NCBI GenBank assembly: GCA_008000375.1
Contig: SMOI01000176.1
Coordinates: 40,497 to 69,896, forward strand
Reading direction: 5' to 3'
DNA from: Poteriospumella lacustris
Lineage: Eukaryota; Sar; Chrysophyceae; Chromulinales; Dinobryaceae
Length of the DNA stretch: 29,400 nt
Part shown: positions 12,773-23,373 of the stretch, piece after piece
Position numbering within the stretch: the first letter of the stretch is position 1
How the letters are laid out: the number at the start of each line of letters is the position of its first letter
Translations under genes and position numbers: made by a program
Notes under the pieces: model-generated
Told to the model about the DNA's origin: nothing
The model's input: the letters and a program-made list of their open reading frames with translations, nothing else
The model's database searches: none

Positions 12773-15161
12773 ATGGAAGAAACGTTCATCAGCTTCGTTT
12801 CTTCCTGTTTCCTTGATGGGGACCACGAAGGTCACAACAATCGAACGTCTGAAGAAGAAGAAGAGCATGGGGAAGAAGTAGGAGAACTTCTTTGTGATTG
12901 TAAGTGAATTTTGATGCACTTTTATATGCGGGGCTGTGCTTTCTGGGGTCAATTTTGATTCATGAATTTTCTTCAAATTGCACCCGCTCCTCTCTTCGAT
13001 GCATCATTTTTCTCAACCTTGCTCATTTTTCGTTTCGAATGTAGTCGTTCCTTATGCCCACGATGGGTATATTCCACTGCGCGATCGCGCTTTCAGTTGG
13101 GATGTGACACTGGAGCATCCCATCGAGGAGTTGATTGGGGCCGAAAAGAAAGAAGTGGAAAAACCGAAATTGGTTATCAAAACAAACAAGAAAAATAGTA
13201 GCAGTAGCAAAGCAGCATTAGAGGATAGTACCAGAACGTCGATAGAAGCCAAAGACTTTGATGATGATAAGTTTTTGGACGAGGCCGATATCTTCGACGA
13301 GACGATCATGGTGATAAATGAAGGATTGGGCATTCCTATCAAGAAGGAAGATGGAATGGGCGAGGCAACGCCGTCGAGCAAGACGAAACGAAAATCTACA
13401 GCCAAAGCTGACAAAGCAAACCCCAAAACTCCCGAAGTGAAGCAAGAAAAAACAACAAAAACAACGAAAAAGGCGGCAGCTGGTGCCAATTCCAACGCCG
13501 CGACAGCTTCATCCGGTGCTGCTGTTGGTTCGAGCAGTTCCACTACAGTGACGGTTACGTCAGTAAGCGCCAATATTGTATCCTCTGGCATGACGAGCGG
13601 AACCTTGGGTACGACTTTGACATTGCCTACCACCAGCACCGCTCTCCTATCGGGCACAATAGTGACACCGGTGAACTACTCGGGTGAGAGTCTGGGTCGT
13701 TCAGAATCCATGCAGGAGTTGATGATGCAGCAACAGCAGCAATCAGGTCAAGTGGCAAGCTCGTCTTCTCAATCTACAGTTTTGTCTTCCTCTGGAGCCG
13801 TTCCCGGAACGTTGCAACCTCACTCGTCATTGCCCACGCATCCAGCATCGCAAACACAAGTGATACCTGTCACGCCGGGAACTGGACCCGCGTCGACAGC
13901 GTCCTCAGCTATTTTACAATATTCTTCAATCAATGGAGCTACGGGAGCGACAGGTGCATCACATATGGCCAACTATCCTCACCTGGGCTCCCAGCAACAT
14001 TCACTGCTACAGCCGGGACCATCATCGGTTCCAAGCTCTAGTGGAGCCACGGCAGCTGGCCAACACAGTCTACATTCGCTGCATACCTATCACCCATCGA
14101 GTGCTGGAGCCGGTGCACACGCGACTCATCCGCATTTGACATCGTTTACGACGATGATGCAACAGCAGAAAGTTGGCGATGGTAGCAGCAGTGGCATGAA
14201 TAGCAGCGGTACGATGGCGACCAGTTCAGGGATGACGGCTAGTGGCCTGAAAGTCGAACCTGTGTTGACACCGGGCAATATGAACCCCAACGCCATGATG
14301 CATCACCATCTCGCGGCGCATCACAACTCTCATCTTCCGCATTTACAACCGCATCATCCACATCATCCAAATGCTACGGGTGGTCCTGGCGTCGGTGCGA
14401 ATGGCTTACCAACGACGACGCTCCTTGGTCATCAGGGCATGTACAAACCGCCGTTGATGAAATCATCGTTGACGTCTATCATGAATTACTCTACAACACT
14501 CACAGCTGGTGCCCCCGGTGGCCCGACAGCGCCGAATGGCATGCCAGTTGGTCCTGGAGGTATGATGTCTACCAATGGTGTAATGGATGACATGTATAGA
14601 ATGGTAGGCGTCAATGGAATGGTAATGAATGGTATAGGGATGGGAGGCAATGTCATGGTGACGAACCTTTCTGGTGGTCCCATGTTAAGCGACAGTGAAC
14701 GACGCGTCGGTCAATACACCATCGAAGAACGGAGGATCAAAATTGAGAAATTCCGAGAACGAAAACGTCAACGGATTTGGCGAAAGCAGATCAAATACGA
14801 TTGCCGAAAGCGTTTGGCAGATAATCGTCCACGGTAAGTTCGTGTGTGGGACGGTCGTCGTTTGTGCACGTTGTAGATGAGCTGTGACTGACCACTTCGT
14901 ATGTGTTGTTTTGTGTAATACAGTGTGAAAGGACGCTTTGTGTCAAGGAAAAATCTTGGTGCGAACAGTGCGCCAGATACACCTGGAGGAGACGATGGGA
15001 AGACCCCCATGGCTGGTGGTGATGATGGCATTATGCTCGGGGAAGGATCGGACAACGACCACGACAGTGACGTGGAAAGTGCCAACGCAACGATGATACT
15101 GGGTGACAATGACATGGATGTGCCTCCGGCCATGAAACGATCCAAAACCTGCGAATTCTAG
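12773..15161 (+). CDS. CCT-motif (CONSTANS/TOC1-type) putative transcription regulator
   Basis: Nuclear protein with a C-terminal CCT motif, the basic segment of plant CONSTANS/TOC1-like proteins used for nuclear import and for binding NF-Y-type factors and DNA. Three exons: 12773-12899, 13045-14833 and 14924-15161 (introns 145 and 90 bp); 717 residues. The motif lies at about 600-645 (IEKFRERKRQRIWRKQIKYD, then RPRVKGRF) and is cut by the last intron within the Arg codon of RPR, which supports that splice. The first exon adds an acidic segment (SEEEEEHGEEVGELL) leading into FVPYAHDGYIPLRDRAFSW. Between lies about 500 residues of Ser/Thr/Gly-, Gln-, His- and Met-rich sequence, probably disordered, with a Lys-rich patch near 170-210. 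No B-box or response-regulator domain is present. The acidic tail follows the motif. Target genes are unknown. Confidence 0.85.
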
Positions 15162-16458
15162 TGTGGTGTCCATGGTCACCATCATCATCAGTGGTATCGG
15201 TTGGGGCAAATGAGAAGAGAGGAGAGGAGGAAGGGCGGCCATACTTGTTGTGGTGAAGGACGGTGGATGGTTCTCCTGGAAAACTGTTAGGGATAGGGAA
15301 TAGTGGAATAGTGACATTCATACGGTTTGTTTTCATGTTTTTTGGTGTATTACGGGGTTGACACCAACCAACAACAACGCACCCATCATGTTCACTTCAT
15401 CAATCACATTCGTTTTTTGTTTGTGATGTCTACGTTGGCAGCGACTCTGCTGTATGTTTGGTTGGACTGCTTCTTCTTTGATTTTTGTTTCCTTTTCGTG
15501 TTTTCATTTGCTTCTTGGGACTGCACAAGCGGTGAGGGGGTCGGTGTGAAGGTTGACGATGGTGCCTGCTCTGCTCTGTGTGTAGTACCGTCGTGAACAC
15601 CCACCACCGCCACCACCTCGCACTGCTAACAGCTCACCCTTGTGTGTATGGCACTTCTTGGCTGAGCTTGACTCTCGGCCTCGCTTGGTTTGGTTCACTG
15701 TCTGCCATCTACTTGGCTATATTTGGTCTACTTTATTGTCGTGTCTGGCACGGCGATGGGGTCACACCGTGAGCAGTACATGCACGTCTCTTTCAACGGT
15801 AAAATGGCCTCCATTGTGCGACGACATTGACGAACAACAGAACAACCACAATATCAACAGAAACAATAATGACGTTACATGGGTGACGTTGATGGTTGGG
15901 TGTACGTGTCATCCTGTCAGGATTAATTGATTGTCTCCATTCCACACCCCACAACACTGTCCCGAATCAGTCTGCACGTCCTCCCTCCCTCTCTCTCTCT
16001 GCTCTTTCTCTTCTCGTCCTCTGTGTGGCGTCTCTCTTCGCGTCCATCTGCCCCCCCCTCTTCCACCCGCCGCCGCCGCTCCGTCTTTTCTTCCCACCGC
16101 TTCGCCACCTGTGTGGTCTACCTTCTTCTGTAGGTGTCGCCACCGAATAGTCATGTCTAGTGCTCTCAGCATTTTGTTTCTCCCTCTTTGTGTGTGTGTT
16201 AGTGTGTTGGTGTTGGTGTGCATACATGTCCTCGTCATCATCTCCTCGGTTCTGTAAAGTTTAAACGATGGTGTCCACGCCAAGGACGATATACTTGCAC
16301 AACTCGCGGACCAGGTCTTGTTTTTCAGCCACCTGTTTTGTACCCTGTAGGACTACGATTCGGAAGTTGAAACAAAAGTGAGTGATGGGGGGATGAGGGC
16401 TACGTTCTACTTACAGAACAAGCGAACACTACCAGTCACTGTGTGCTTGTGGTTGGGC
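15162..16458. other. Tail-to-tail intergenic region, pyrimidine-rich, with a possible minus-strand exon
   Basis: 1.3 kb between the CCT-motif gene (plus) and CDC37 (minus). The plus strand is T/G-rich at 15320-15560 and strongly C/T-rich at 15975-16090, with (TG)n near 16187-16210. No family is recognised in its open frames. The one coding-like item is a short minus-strand frame ending at 16261, treated separately. I see no RNA gene. Confidence 0.5.
16261..16352 (-). other. Candidate extra 3' exon downstream of CDC37
   Basis: On the minus strand, GTAAGT at 16414-16409 is followed 62-70 bases later by TAG and CAG acceptors (exon from 16352 or 16344). The sequence after them is open: LQGTKQVAEKQ, then DLVRELCKYIVLGVDTIV and a TAA at 16263-16261. 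It looks like a real C-terminus, but it is not in frame with the CDC37 stop-proximal sequence, and no ATG precedes it. It may be a 3'-UTR intron and chance frame, or the end of an unseen isoform. Confidence 0.25.
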
Positions 16459-17811
16459 TTACGCGTCTACACTCGAAGGAGGAACGACATCGTCTTCATC
16501 GTCCTCGGTGGCAGTGCTGGACGAGGACGGAGGGAGCGACGCGGGGGCATCATCAAACATGCTGGTATCCTTCGACACCCACAGCCCACTGTCAACACAT
16601 TGACGCATCCAATACTTGGCTTCGACAGGATCCATGCGTTCCAAAACGGCTTGCAATTCGGCGACATTTTGTGATTCAAAGGCCTCCCGCAAGGACGCTG
16701 GCAAGTTCCGTAACACTTCCAAGGGATTCAATCCACCGGGACCCAACGGTACATTTGATTCATCATATTCCTCAGCTGCACGCTCTGCATCCATTTCTTT
16801 TCGCTTCTCAACGGCTCGCTTTTGAATCTTCTTGATGAAATCATCGACCGCACTTAAGAAACCCGACAAATATTCCGGCTCTTGAATACGACGGAAAAAT
16901 GGCAGAATGACATCACGGGGATCGCGACGCATGGACGTGCCCAGCTCCTGAATATGCGTGAGAATTTGACATTGGCGAGAGACCAATTTCATACGATCTT
17001 TCTTGCCATTCATTTCATCTTCCAAACTCGACAACAACATGTACGATTGAGCATGTTCGTGCATCAGAATATCACAATGCTTGAACAGATATTCCTTCGT
17101 CGCCTCCAAATCGTGGATTTCGGAGTATGTTTCCAAGATTTTCTCATGCTTAATAGCGAAATCATTGTAAGAAATGACGGCCATACGCTCACGTTTGATC
17201 GTCGCTGCCGGCTCAGCACCCTTGGGAGCTGGCGCAGCCGCAGTCGGGGTCGACGACGAAGATGTCGGGACGGGCTTTGGGGTTCCTGAAGCAACCAAAG
17301 GTGGTGCTGCAGTAGGAATCGCAGAGGTAACAGGGGTGAGCACATTGCCATCTTCATCGACCAGGGGTTCTTCGCTCTTCAAAGACTTGGACTTGATCTC
17401 GTTGACGATGGTTTTCTCATCCTTCACCTTGCAGATGTTGTCGATGTTCCACTTGCGGCGCTCACGGATATCCTCCGTACGTTCATTGCGTTGATTGATC
17501 TGGCTTTGCAATTCGTTCAATTCAATTTGAAGAGCGTCCAAGTCCTCGTACTGGGCATCGTTGTCTTCGTCATCCGCTGACGCACTAGCTGCGGCCTTCA
17601 GACGAGCTTGAATGATTTGGATACGAGCTTGATCTTGCTTGTTTCTCTCTTCAATTTCTTTGATTTCCAGATCTTCACGTTCTTCACGTTCCAAACGGGT
17701 ACGATGTTTCAAACGAAACCAAGAATCTTTGTCAATGTTCGGGTGAAGATCGCTTTCATCGTCCGACAACTCAATGTTGTCCCACTTGCTGTAGTCAAAC
17801 GCTCGCGCCAT
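16459..17811 (-). CDS. CDC37: Hsp90 co-chaperone Cdc37
   Basis: Cdc37 loads client protein kinases onto Hsp90 in the cytosol. The frame is a single exon of 450 residues, somewhat longer than human Cdc37 (378). The start MARAFDYSKWDNIELSDDES is the diagnostic N-terminus; S16 is the casein kinase 2 site equivalent to human Ser13. Next come HPNIDKDSWFRLKHR and a charged coiled coil (about 40-140). An Ala/Pro/Thr-rich linker (about 165-200) separates this from the client/Hsp90-binding part (YNDFAIKHEKILETYSEI) and the helical C-terminal domain (RMDPVEAKYWMRQCVDSGLW). The tail is acidic and Ser-rich. I chose ATG 17811 since it gives the family N-terminus exactly. A possible heat-shock element lies about 135 bases upstream. 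Confidence 0.96.
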   Translation of the reverse strand: MARAFDYSKWDNIELSDDESDLHPNIDKDSWFRLKHRTRLEREEREDLEIKEIEERNKQDQARIQIIQARLKAAASASADDEDNDAQYEDLDALQIELNELQSQINQRNERTEDIRERRKWNIDNICKVKDEKTIVNEIKSKSLKSEEPLVDEDGNVLTPVTSAIPTAAPPLVASGTPKPVPTSSSSTPTAAAPAPKGAEPAATIKRERMAVISYNDFAIKHEKILETYSEIHDLEATKEYLFKHCDILMHEHAQSYMLLSSLEDEMNGKKDRMKLVSRQCQILTHIQELGTSMRRDPRDVILPFFRRIQEPEYLSGFLSAVDDFIKKIQKRAVEKRKEMDAERAAEEYDESNVPLGPGGLNPLEVLRNLPASLREAFESQNVAELQAVLERMDPVEAKYWMRQCVDSGLWVSKDTSMFDDAPASLPPSSSSTATEDDEDDVVPPSSVDA

Positions 17812-18238
17812 GATTCCTTTGTTCAAAACTTCAGCTATCAATACAGATTTGTACTGTACGTATCGAAGAAAAAATATTCCTTTTTTTCAAGTCTCATGAC
17901 GAGAGAGAGCATCCGCTCCACGCTGCAAACACCTTTGTCGTCGGTTTCTAGAAAACTCCCATGTCGCGCAAGTGTCGACAAAGGACTTGTGACAAAACCA
18001 CCAAAAAGCAACCGTCGTCGTCGCTGTTTGGTCACCGTCATCCATTTTCAACGCTGGATCGAATACGGATCAACCAAATGAATCAAACGGCACAACGAAT
18101 CCATGGAGCCAAAGTGAAAACAACGGCGTGTCTCGGATTGGTGTAGATCATGCTGTTTGTGCTGTGAACAGAAAAGAGAATTTCCTTTCGCTCCTTTGTT
18201 TTCAGTGATTCGTTTCATTTGGTTATTCCTCAACAACA
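17812..18238. promoter_or_regulatory. Divergent promoter region of CDC37 and the membrane ArfGAP
   Basis: 427 bases between two divergent start codons. It contains TTCTAGAA at 17946-17953, two inverted heat-shock-factor half sites with the correct 2-base spacing; the third unit on the CDC37-distal side is imperfect. Heat-shock control would suit CDC37. Nothing else recognised. Confidence 0.4.
17946..17953. promoter_or_regulatory. Possible heat-shock element (TTCTAGAA)
   Basis: Tail-to-tail nTTCnnGAAn, the core of an HSF binding site, 135 bases upstream of the CDC37 start. Only two perfect units, so chance occurrence is possible. Confidence 0.3.
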
Positions 18239-20390
18239 ATGAAGTCCGTGGTGCTTGTCGCGCTACTCATCGCTCTTGTAGGAAGAGTGCATAGTGCTTC
18301 TCCGTACGTGTTTATTGTGTTTGCTTGTTCCGTTTTGATTTTAATAATCGGTTTATCGACGATTTAGAACCCGAGCTCCAACCCGTCCGCCTACAAGAAC
18401 GCCAACTCGTTCTCCTACGCGAAAACCAACTCAAGGACCAACTCGTAAGCCTTCTGGATCCCCCTCAATCAGACCAACATATGCCCCAACATCGTTTCCA
18501 ACATCTCACCCAACGAGTCATCCAACATCTTTTCCAACCGGTTGGCCTACCGCAAAACCAACCTCCCATCCTACTTCCCATCCCACCGCCAGACCTACAG
18601 TCAGACCAACTTCTCATCCTTCACCTATGCCTACTACGAAGCCAAAAAGCTCTTCTGGGTTGAGTACCAAGGCTAGAACAGCTATCCTTGTGGGTGTTTT
18701 GGTTCCGTTGGCAGTGTTGGTGGCGTTTGCCATGTACTACTATCGAATGTATCGTCATTATCTCCAGCGTTTTGTATCGATTCCTTTACCTGATATCGGG
18801 CCGTTAACCACCAATTCTTCCCACTCCCACCACAGTACTACTCCTCTTGTGGGTGGCAGTTCTGGTGGAAAGAAACGTTTCGTGTACGGTCAGATGCGCC
18901 AAGAGGACAATCAATTCGATAACTCCCACGCATATGATGCTGCGGATGAAGAAAGTGCCTTCGAAGTTGTGAAAAACCCTCTGCGTCATCGATCTGTGTC
19001 ATCGGACCGGAAAAACAGTCTCGGTGATGAACACGACGATGGTCACGGTGAAGAAACCGTCGCCGTGTCGGCGATCATCAAATCTGGTTTTTTGCAAAAG
19101 AAATCAACACGTGGCAGCTGGTTGAAACGATGGTTCTTTATCAGTGATGGGAAGTTGTATTACTCAAAGACAGAGGTCGATGTGTCGAAGCACATGAAAG
19201 GGGACACCATCTCGGCGGCGCTCGTGGCGAATTTCATGTTGTCGACGTTTAAAATCATCGATTCTTTGCAATTTCAAGTCATTTCCCCAGGAAAACGCGG
19301 TGTAGGAACGGGTGGTGGTACGTATGTCTTGATGGCGGAGTCAGAAGCGGAGTGCAGTGAGTGGATCTTGGTGATTCAACAGCAAATTGCGGGTGCGTTG
19401 AGTCTGACTTTGGCTCCTACGTCACACAAGGTCACGAAGGACATCACGGCGGTGGAAATGTTTGTACCCAGCAAAGCAGCGTTGAAGAAGTTAATGGAAA
19501 GCAATCCGTATTGTGTCGATTGTGGAGCGCCTCGACCGGATTGGGCTTCGTTGAACTTGGGGATTATGATGTGCATCGATTGTTCGGGTGTGCATCGCTC
19601 CTTGGGATCGCACATTTCGAAAGTGCGATCGTTGAAATTGGACAAATGGTCGAAGAATCTGTTGCAGCTGTTGGTGTTGTTGGGCAACGAGCACATCAAT
19701 GAGATTTGGGAGGAGAGTCTACGACGTGTGACGGACCCGGACGTGAAACGGTTGCAAGAACAATCGCAATCGGCGGGTGCGCAATCACCTTTCCCGTCAC
19801 GATTGCCCGTCCAACGAAATGACAGCGGAAGCAGTGTGATTGTTGACATTCACGGGCATCAACACCGTGTGGACAAGGAGAAGCGTGCGTTGCAAGAGCA
19901 ACAGTTGGCCATGGACGAAGGCGACTCCTCTGCCAGTACCGCGTTACCCAGTACGAAGAGTCAGCGCACGATGAAACCCGCGGCCTTGTCGCGTGACGAA
20001 TACATTCAACGCAAATACCGCGACCGTGCGTATATCCTGAAAATGGCAGAAGAAAACGACGACGATGTCATCGCCGTGCGTTATCTACGTGCGGCTTGGC
20101 AGGGGAACATCGTCGAGTTACAACGGGCGATTGCCCTGGGGGTGAATCTCAATGTGACGTCCTCGTCGCCATTGAATACGATTGATACCAATGCTGCCGG
20201 TGGATCGGTATCGTTGCCACCGGGCATGACCGCTTTGATGCTGGCGACGGAGCAAGGGCATGTCCTGTGTGTGGAACTGCTCTTGCAATGGAATGTTGAC
20301 GTCTCGTTACGTTCGAGTGACGGCAAAACGGCGTTGGAGATGGCGCGTAGTCAGGGTAACAACGACGTCTTGGTCTTGCTCTCTCGGTAA
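18239..20390 (+). CDS. Type I membrane ArfGAP: signal peptide, Pro-Thr stalk, TM helix, PH, ArfGAP, ankyrin repeats
   Basis: GTPase-activating protein for Arf GTPases, built here as a single-pass membrane protein. Exons 18239-18303 and 18368-20390 (64-bp intron, GTACGT to TTTAG, phase 2); 695 residues. Residues 1-20 form a signal peptide (MKSVVLVALLIALVG, cleavage likely near VHSA). Residues 24-111 are 22 in-phase x-x-Pro-Thr/Ser units, an extended, probably O-glycosylated stalk. A transmembrane helix spans about 127-147 and is followed by Arg/Tyr-rich sequence, as expected on the cytosolic side. A PH domain lies at about 256-375 (GFLQKKSTRGSWLKRWFFI). The ArfGAP zinc finger has C404, C407, C424, C427 (CX2CX16CX2C) and arginine finger R432 in GVHRSLGSH. 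Ankyrin-type repeats fill about 590-695. Human ACAPs share PH-ArfGAP-ankyrin but are cytosolic with a BAR domain instead. The membrane topology is inference from sequence; ArfGAP activity is well supported. Confidence 0.88.
18372..18635 (+). repeat. 12-bp coding minisatellite, 22 units (x-x-Pro-Thr)
   Basis: 22 consecutive tetrapeptide units with no phase slip. The first seven are mostly Arg-x-Pro-Thr (RPPT, RTPT, RSPT, RKPT); later ones are mostly Ser-His/Phe-Pro-Thr (SHPT, SFPT), so the array has two compositional halves. DNA units differ at third positions, so it is not a fresh expansion. Confidence 0.95.
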
Positions 20391-21248
20391 ACAGCGACGG
20401 GTCATGTGCGTGGTCTCAGCGTCATTTCCATCGTCATCCACTGCGGTACTCTGTTGTGGGTCTGACGGTGATGAGTTGCGCGATTGTGCTGCTTCTGCTT
20501 CTGCTGCTGTTACTGTTACTTTTAGTTTACGTCGCTTTTTTTGTTTGATTCGCTGGCTTCTTTTGGTGGGAGGGGGATTGATTTTGGTTGGTTTTGGTTG
20601 GTTTTGATGGGTGTCCAGTTCTGGTTCTTGTCGTAGCCGCGATAGGTATGTTATGATGATGATAATGACGACGGTGGTGGTGATGGCCAGGCATGTCCAT
20701 GAGTCTGTATGTCACCACTCACTCGTTTGTCCCACTTGGGGGGCAGTTGTCTTCTGGAGGACGTACTCCGCGATGAGACTTCTGCTGCCTGGTGTTTACA
20801 CTGCTTTGACCCAAGGTCATCGAGAAGGCCTCGTGTGACTGCGCGCTTCGTTGTTTTGTTTTGTTTTGTTTTGATTTTATTTGTTGGCTGTCTCTTCTTC
20901 CCCCTCTTCTTCTCGCCGTATGGAGCCTGTCCTATCTGCAAGGATACCCTGTCTGCCTGTTCGTTCGTTTATTTGATAGCGCCGTAGAAAATACAAGATA
21001 CATGAACCTCCCCACTCCACCGCGCATGATCAAGACGACAGCGACTGGATATGTATGCTCGCTGCGCGATGCGAAGACACAAGAGACGAAGAAGAAACGC
21101 AGCGTAAATCCCATTATTGTGAATTAATTAGTGATGCTCTACTGAATGACGGGGGGGGGGGTAGACGTTCTCCGAACTGTGTGACGGAGGCAAGCGACCA
21201 CACCGGGCCGCATCGCCGTCGGCGTCGTCGTCGGCATCGTCGTTGTCG
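20391..21248. other. Tail-to-tail intergenic region with simple repeats
   Basis: 858 bases between the membrane ArfGAP (plus) and the coiled-coil gene (minus). It holds GGTTTT-type repeats near 20583-20607, (TTTTG)n near 20853-20873 and a run of 11 G at 21151-21161. Open frames here look like chance frames with skewed composition. No gene or RNA seen. Confidence 0.6.
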
Positions 21249-23373
21249 TCACCTAGCGGAGGGACTATGTGCTCGACTGGCCGAGGGACTACGTGTGGTG
21301 CGGCCCCCGGCCGACGACGTCCCTCGTCGTTTGCCGAGATACTGGCCACTGGCCCGCAGCTCTTCTTCTGTCGGAGGGAAGAACACGGCCCATAACCGTT
21401 TGCTGACTTCTTCAAAGACATCCGGTTGCGCCAGATATTTCACCATCGCCGCAAATCGATCGTTTTCAGAGAATTGTGTGGTGCCTAAGCCCGCAATACC
21501 ACCCCGCTGGGTGATGGTGGGTGTCATTTTGATGAGCCGTGCACCATCCGCGCCTGGCTCAGGATCGATATCGTGATCTTGCGCATCGAGTTCTTGCACG
21601 ACGTCTTGCATTCCTCGGGGTAAATCACGAGGATTGTTCGTGGCCCACGGATTCTTGGATTTCGCCGCCGTTGGGGACGCTGCGCTGCCACCGGAGAAGG
21701 CGACTCCCGTGGGCCGCTTGGTCGAGCACAAGAGGGAGCCGTTTTTCTTACGATTGCGCACTTCGGTAAAGATCTCACGAATGGATTCTTCGAGAGCCAC
21801 TTCCAAACGTGGACGTTGACCCTCGAGGTTCTCCAGTTCGGACTTGTACAATTCCTCATGTCGTTGCTGCAGCTCTTGTTGCGATGGCTGATGTTGCGGC
21901 TGTTGCTGAATGCCGCCCTGATTCCTGCTGTCCTTGGCGGCATTGGCCGCACTAATCGAAGGCAACGCTGGCATGGATTGCGCCATGGCATGGGCAGCGC
22001 CATGATGCATGCCTCCACCATACGACGGAGGAGACGCACTGCGAGTGGGTTGAGGCTGACGACCAGCACCAAGGCCAATGGCGCTTTGGCTGCCACGTAA
22101 ACTGCGAGGTGGCGAGGTAGAATTCGGACCCGATGACGATGCCGGGCGAATGTTAAACAGACTGTCACCACGTCCGCTGGCCATCGCACGTTGTAACGGT
22201 GGGGGTAACTGTAACCGATTGCTACTCGAATGACGTGAATAGGCTGGACTGCTTTTCTCATCGACATCGTCGTCGTCGTCGTCTTGGTCGGCATCCAACG
22301 ACACACTCAATCGACGCGCTGACTCTTGGCGGGTTTGTCGTATCTGTTGCGTACGAAGTCGCTGCTGCAGATACGCCAACTCATCATCTTCATCTTCTTC
22401 GTCCAGAAGTGTCATTGGATCGACTTCCTCATCGTCATCTTCCGCATCATCGGTCGTTCCTTTCCGACCAGGATCCGTCGATGCTGGGTCAAAACGAACT
22501 TTGGAACTGGAATTGGTGTTGGTATCGGCCCCTCCTTGGTAACCCTTTCGCGGTAGGGTCCTCGTTGACGGTTGGGGTTGCTGCTGTGAGACCTTCATAC
22601 TTTGCTGTTGTTTAGCAGCTGCTTTACGACTCGAGCCGTGACTATGGTCGTCGTGATATCCGCGTTGATTCTGATGGGCCCGGAAAAACGACGCCGATCC
22701 CATCGAGATGGACAACGATTGCAGGTCGCCACCGTTTTTCAATTGTTGGATTTCGGCTTCAAGCACTTTGTTACGTTTGAGAAGAGCTTTCAACTGATCA
22801 CAGAGGAAATTTCGTTGCTCGGCCATATCCAGTAGTCGTTGTCTCATTTGCTACGTGACGAATGCAGTGGTGCCGTGTTAGCCAGATGAAGAATCACCAC
22901 TACGTGGAGACTAACCTTGCTGTCCTTCGTCATGGCTTCAAAATGTTGCTTTAGTCGTGCACATTCGTCTGAAAACAAATACTCTGTTGTCAGCACAAAG
23001 CGAGGCAAGCAACGTTCACGACCTGGGTGTGCATACCTGAGAACCATTTGCTTTCCTTTTCCAACTTGGCCACTTGGGCATCACTATTGAGCATTTGTTC
23101 ACCTTTTGATACATCGTTTTTGAGACTCTTCAGCTCGGCCTGAACTGTGAGCATGTGTACTCGGTATGCCGATAAGAACTCTTTGTCAACGGTGGAGCTG
23201 ACATGCGAGAGCTTCCCACTTAAGGTGTCCAATAGCTCCATCAATTCGCCATGGTTTCTCTTGGCCTTTGTCAAATTTACCGAATCTGGATTGAAAAGTT
23301 CAGCTGCATTGCTGTTGCTGTTGTTGTTGCTACCGTTGTTGACGGTCGTCGCCATACCCAACGTGGTATTCAT
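21249..23373 (-). CDS. Unrecognised coiled-coil protein
   Basis: Not recognised as a named family. Three exons: 23373-23037, 22968-22916 and 22850-21249 (introns 68 and 65 bp, in phase); 663 residues, stop TGA. After an Asn/Ser-rich N-terminus, residues about 30-170 form a heptad-rich coiled coil that crosses both introns (KLEKESKWFSDECARLKQHF, then LLDMAEQRNFLCDQLKALL), which supports the splicing. The middle, about 180-470, is Ser/Gln/Asp-rich with acidic runs. A second helical block near 480-530 (LYKSELENLEGQ, then ALEESIREIFTEVRNRKK) precedes a conserved-looking patch, RFAAMVKYLAQPDVFEEVSK with RLWAVFFPPTEEE, and a Ser/Arg-rich tail. Such layouts are common in centrosome or ciliary proteins, but that is only a guess. 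The next gene in the same direction encodes dynactin p50. Confidence 0.7.

Noticed and set aside
18372-18635. The 12-bp periodic array as a CRISPR-like or regulatory repeat
   Set aside because: Units are contiguous, vary at third positions and hold one reading frame; it is protein-coding.
18325-18663. 112-codon plus-strand frame rich in Leu/Gln/Pro
   Set aside because: Frame-shifted shadow of the Pro-Thr repeat; it begins inside the intron.
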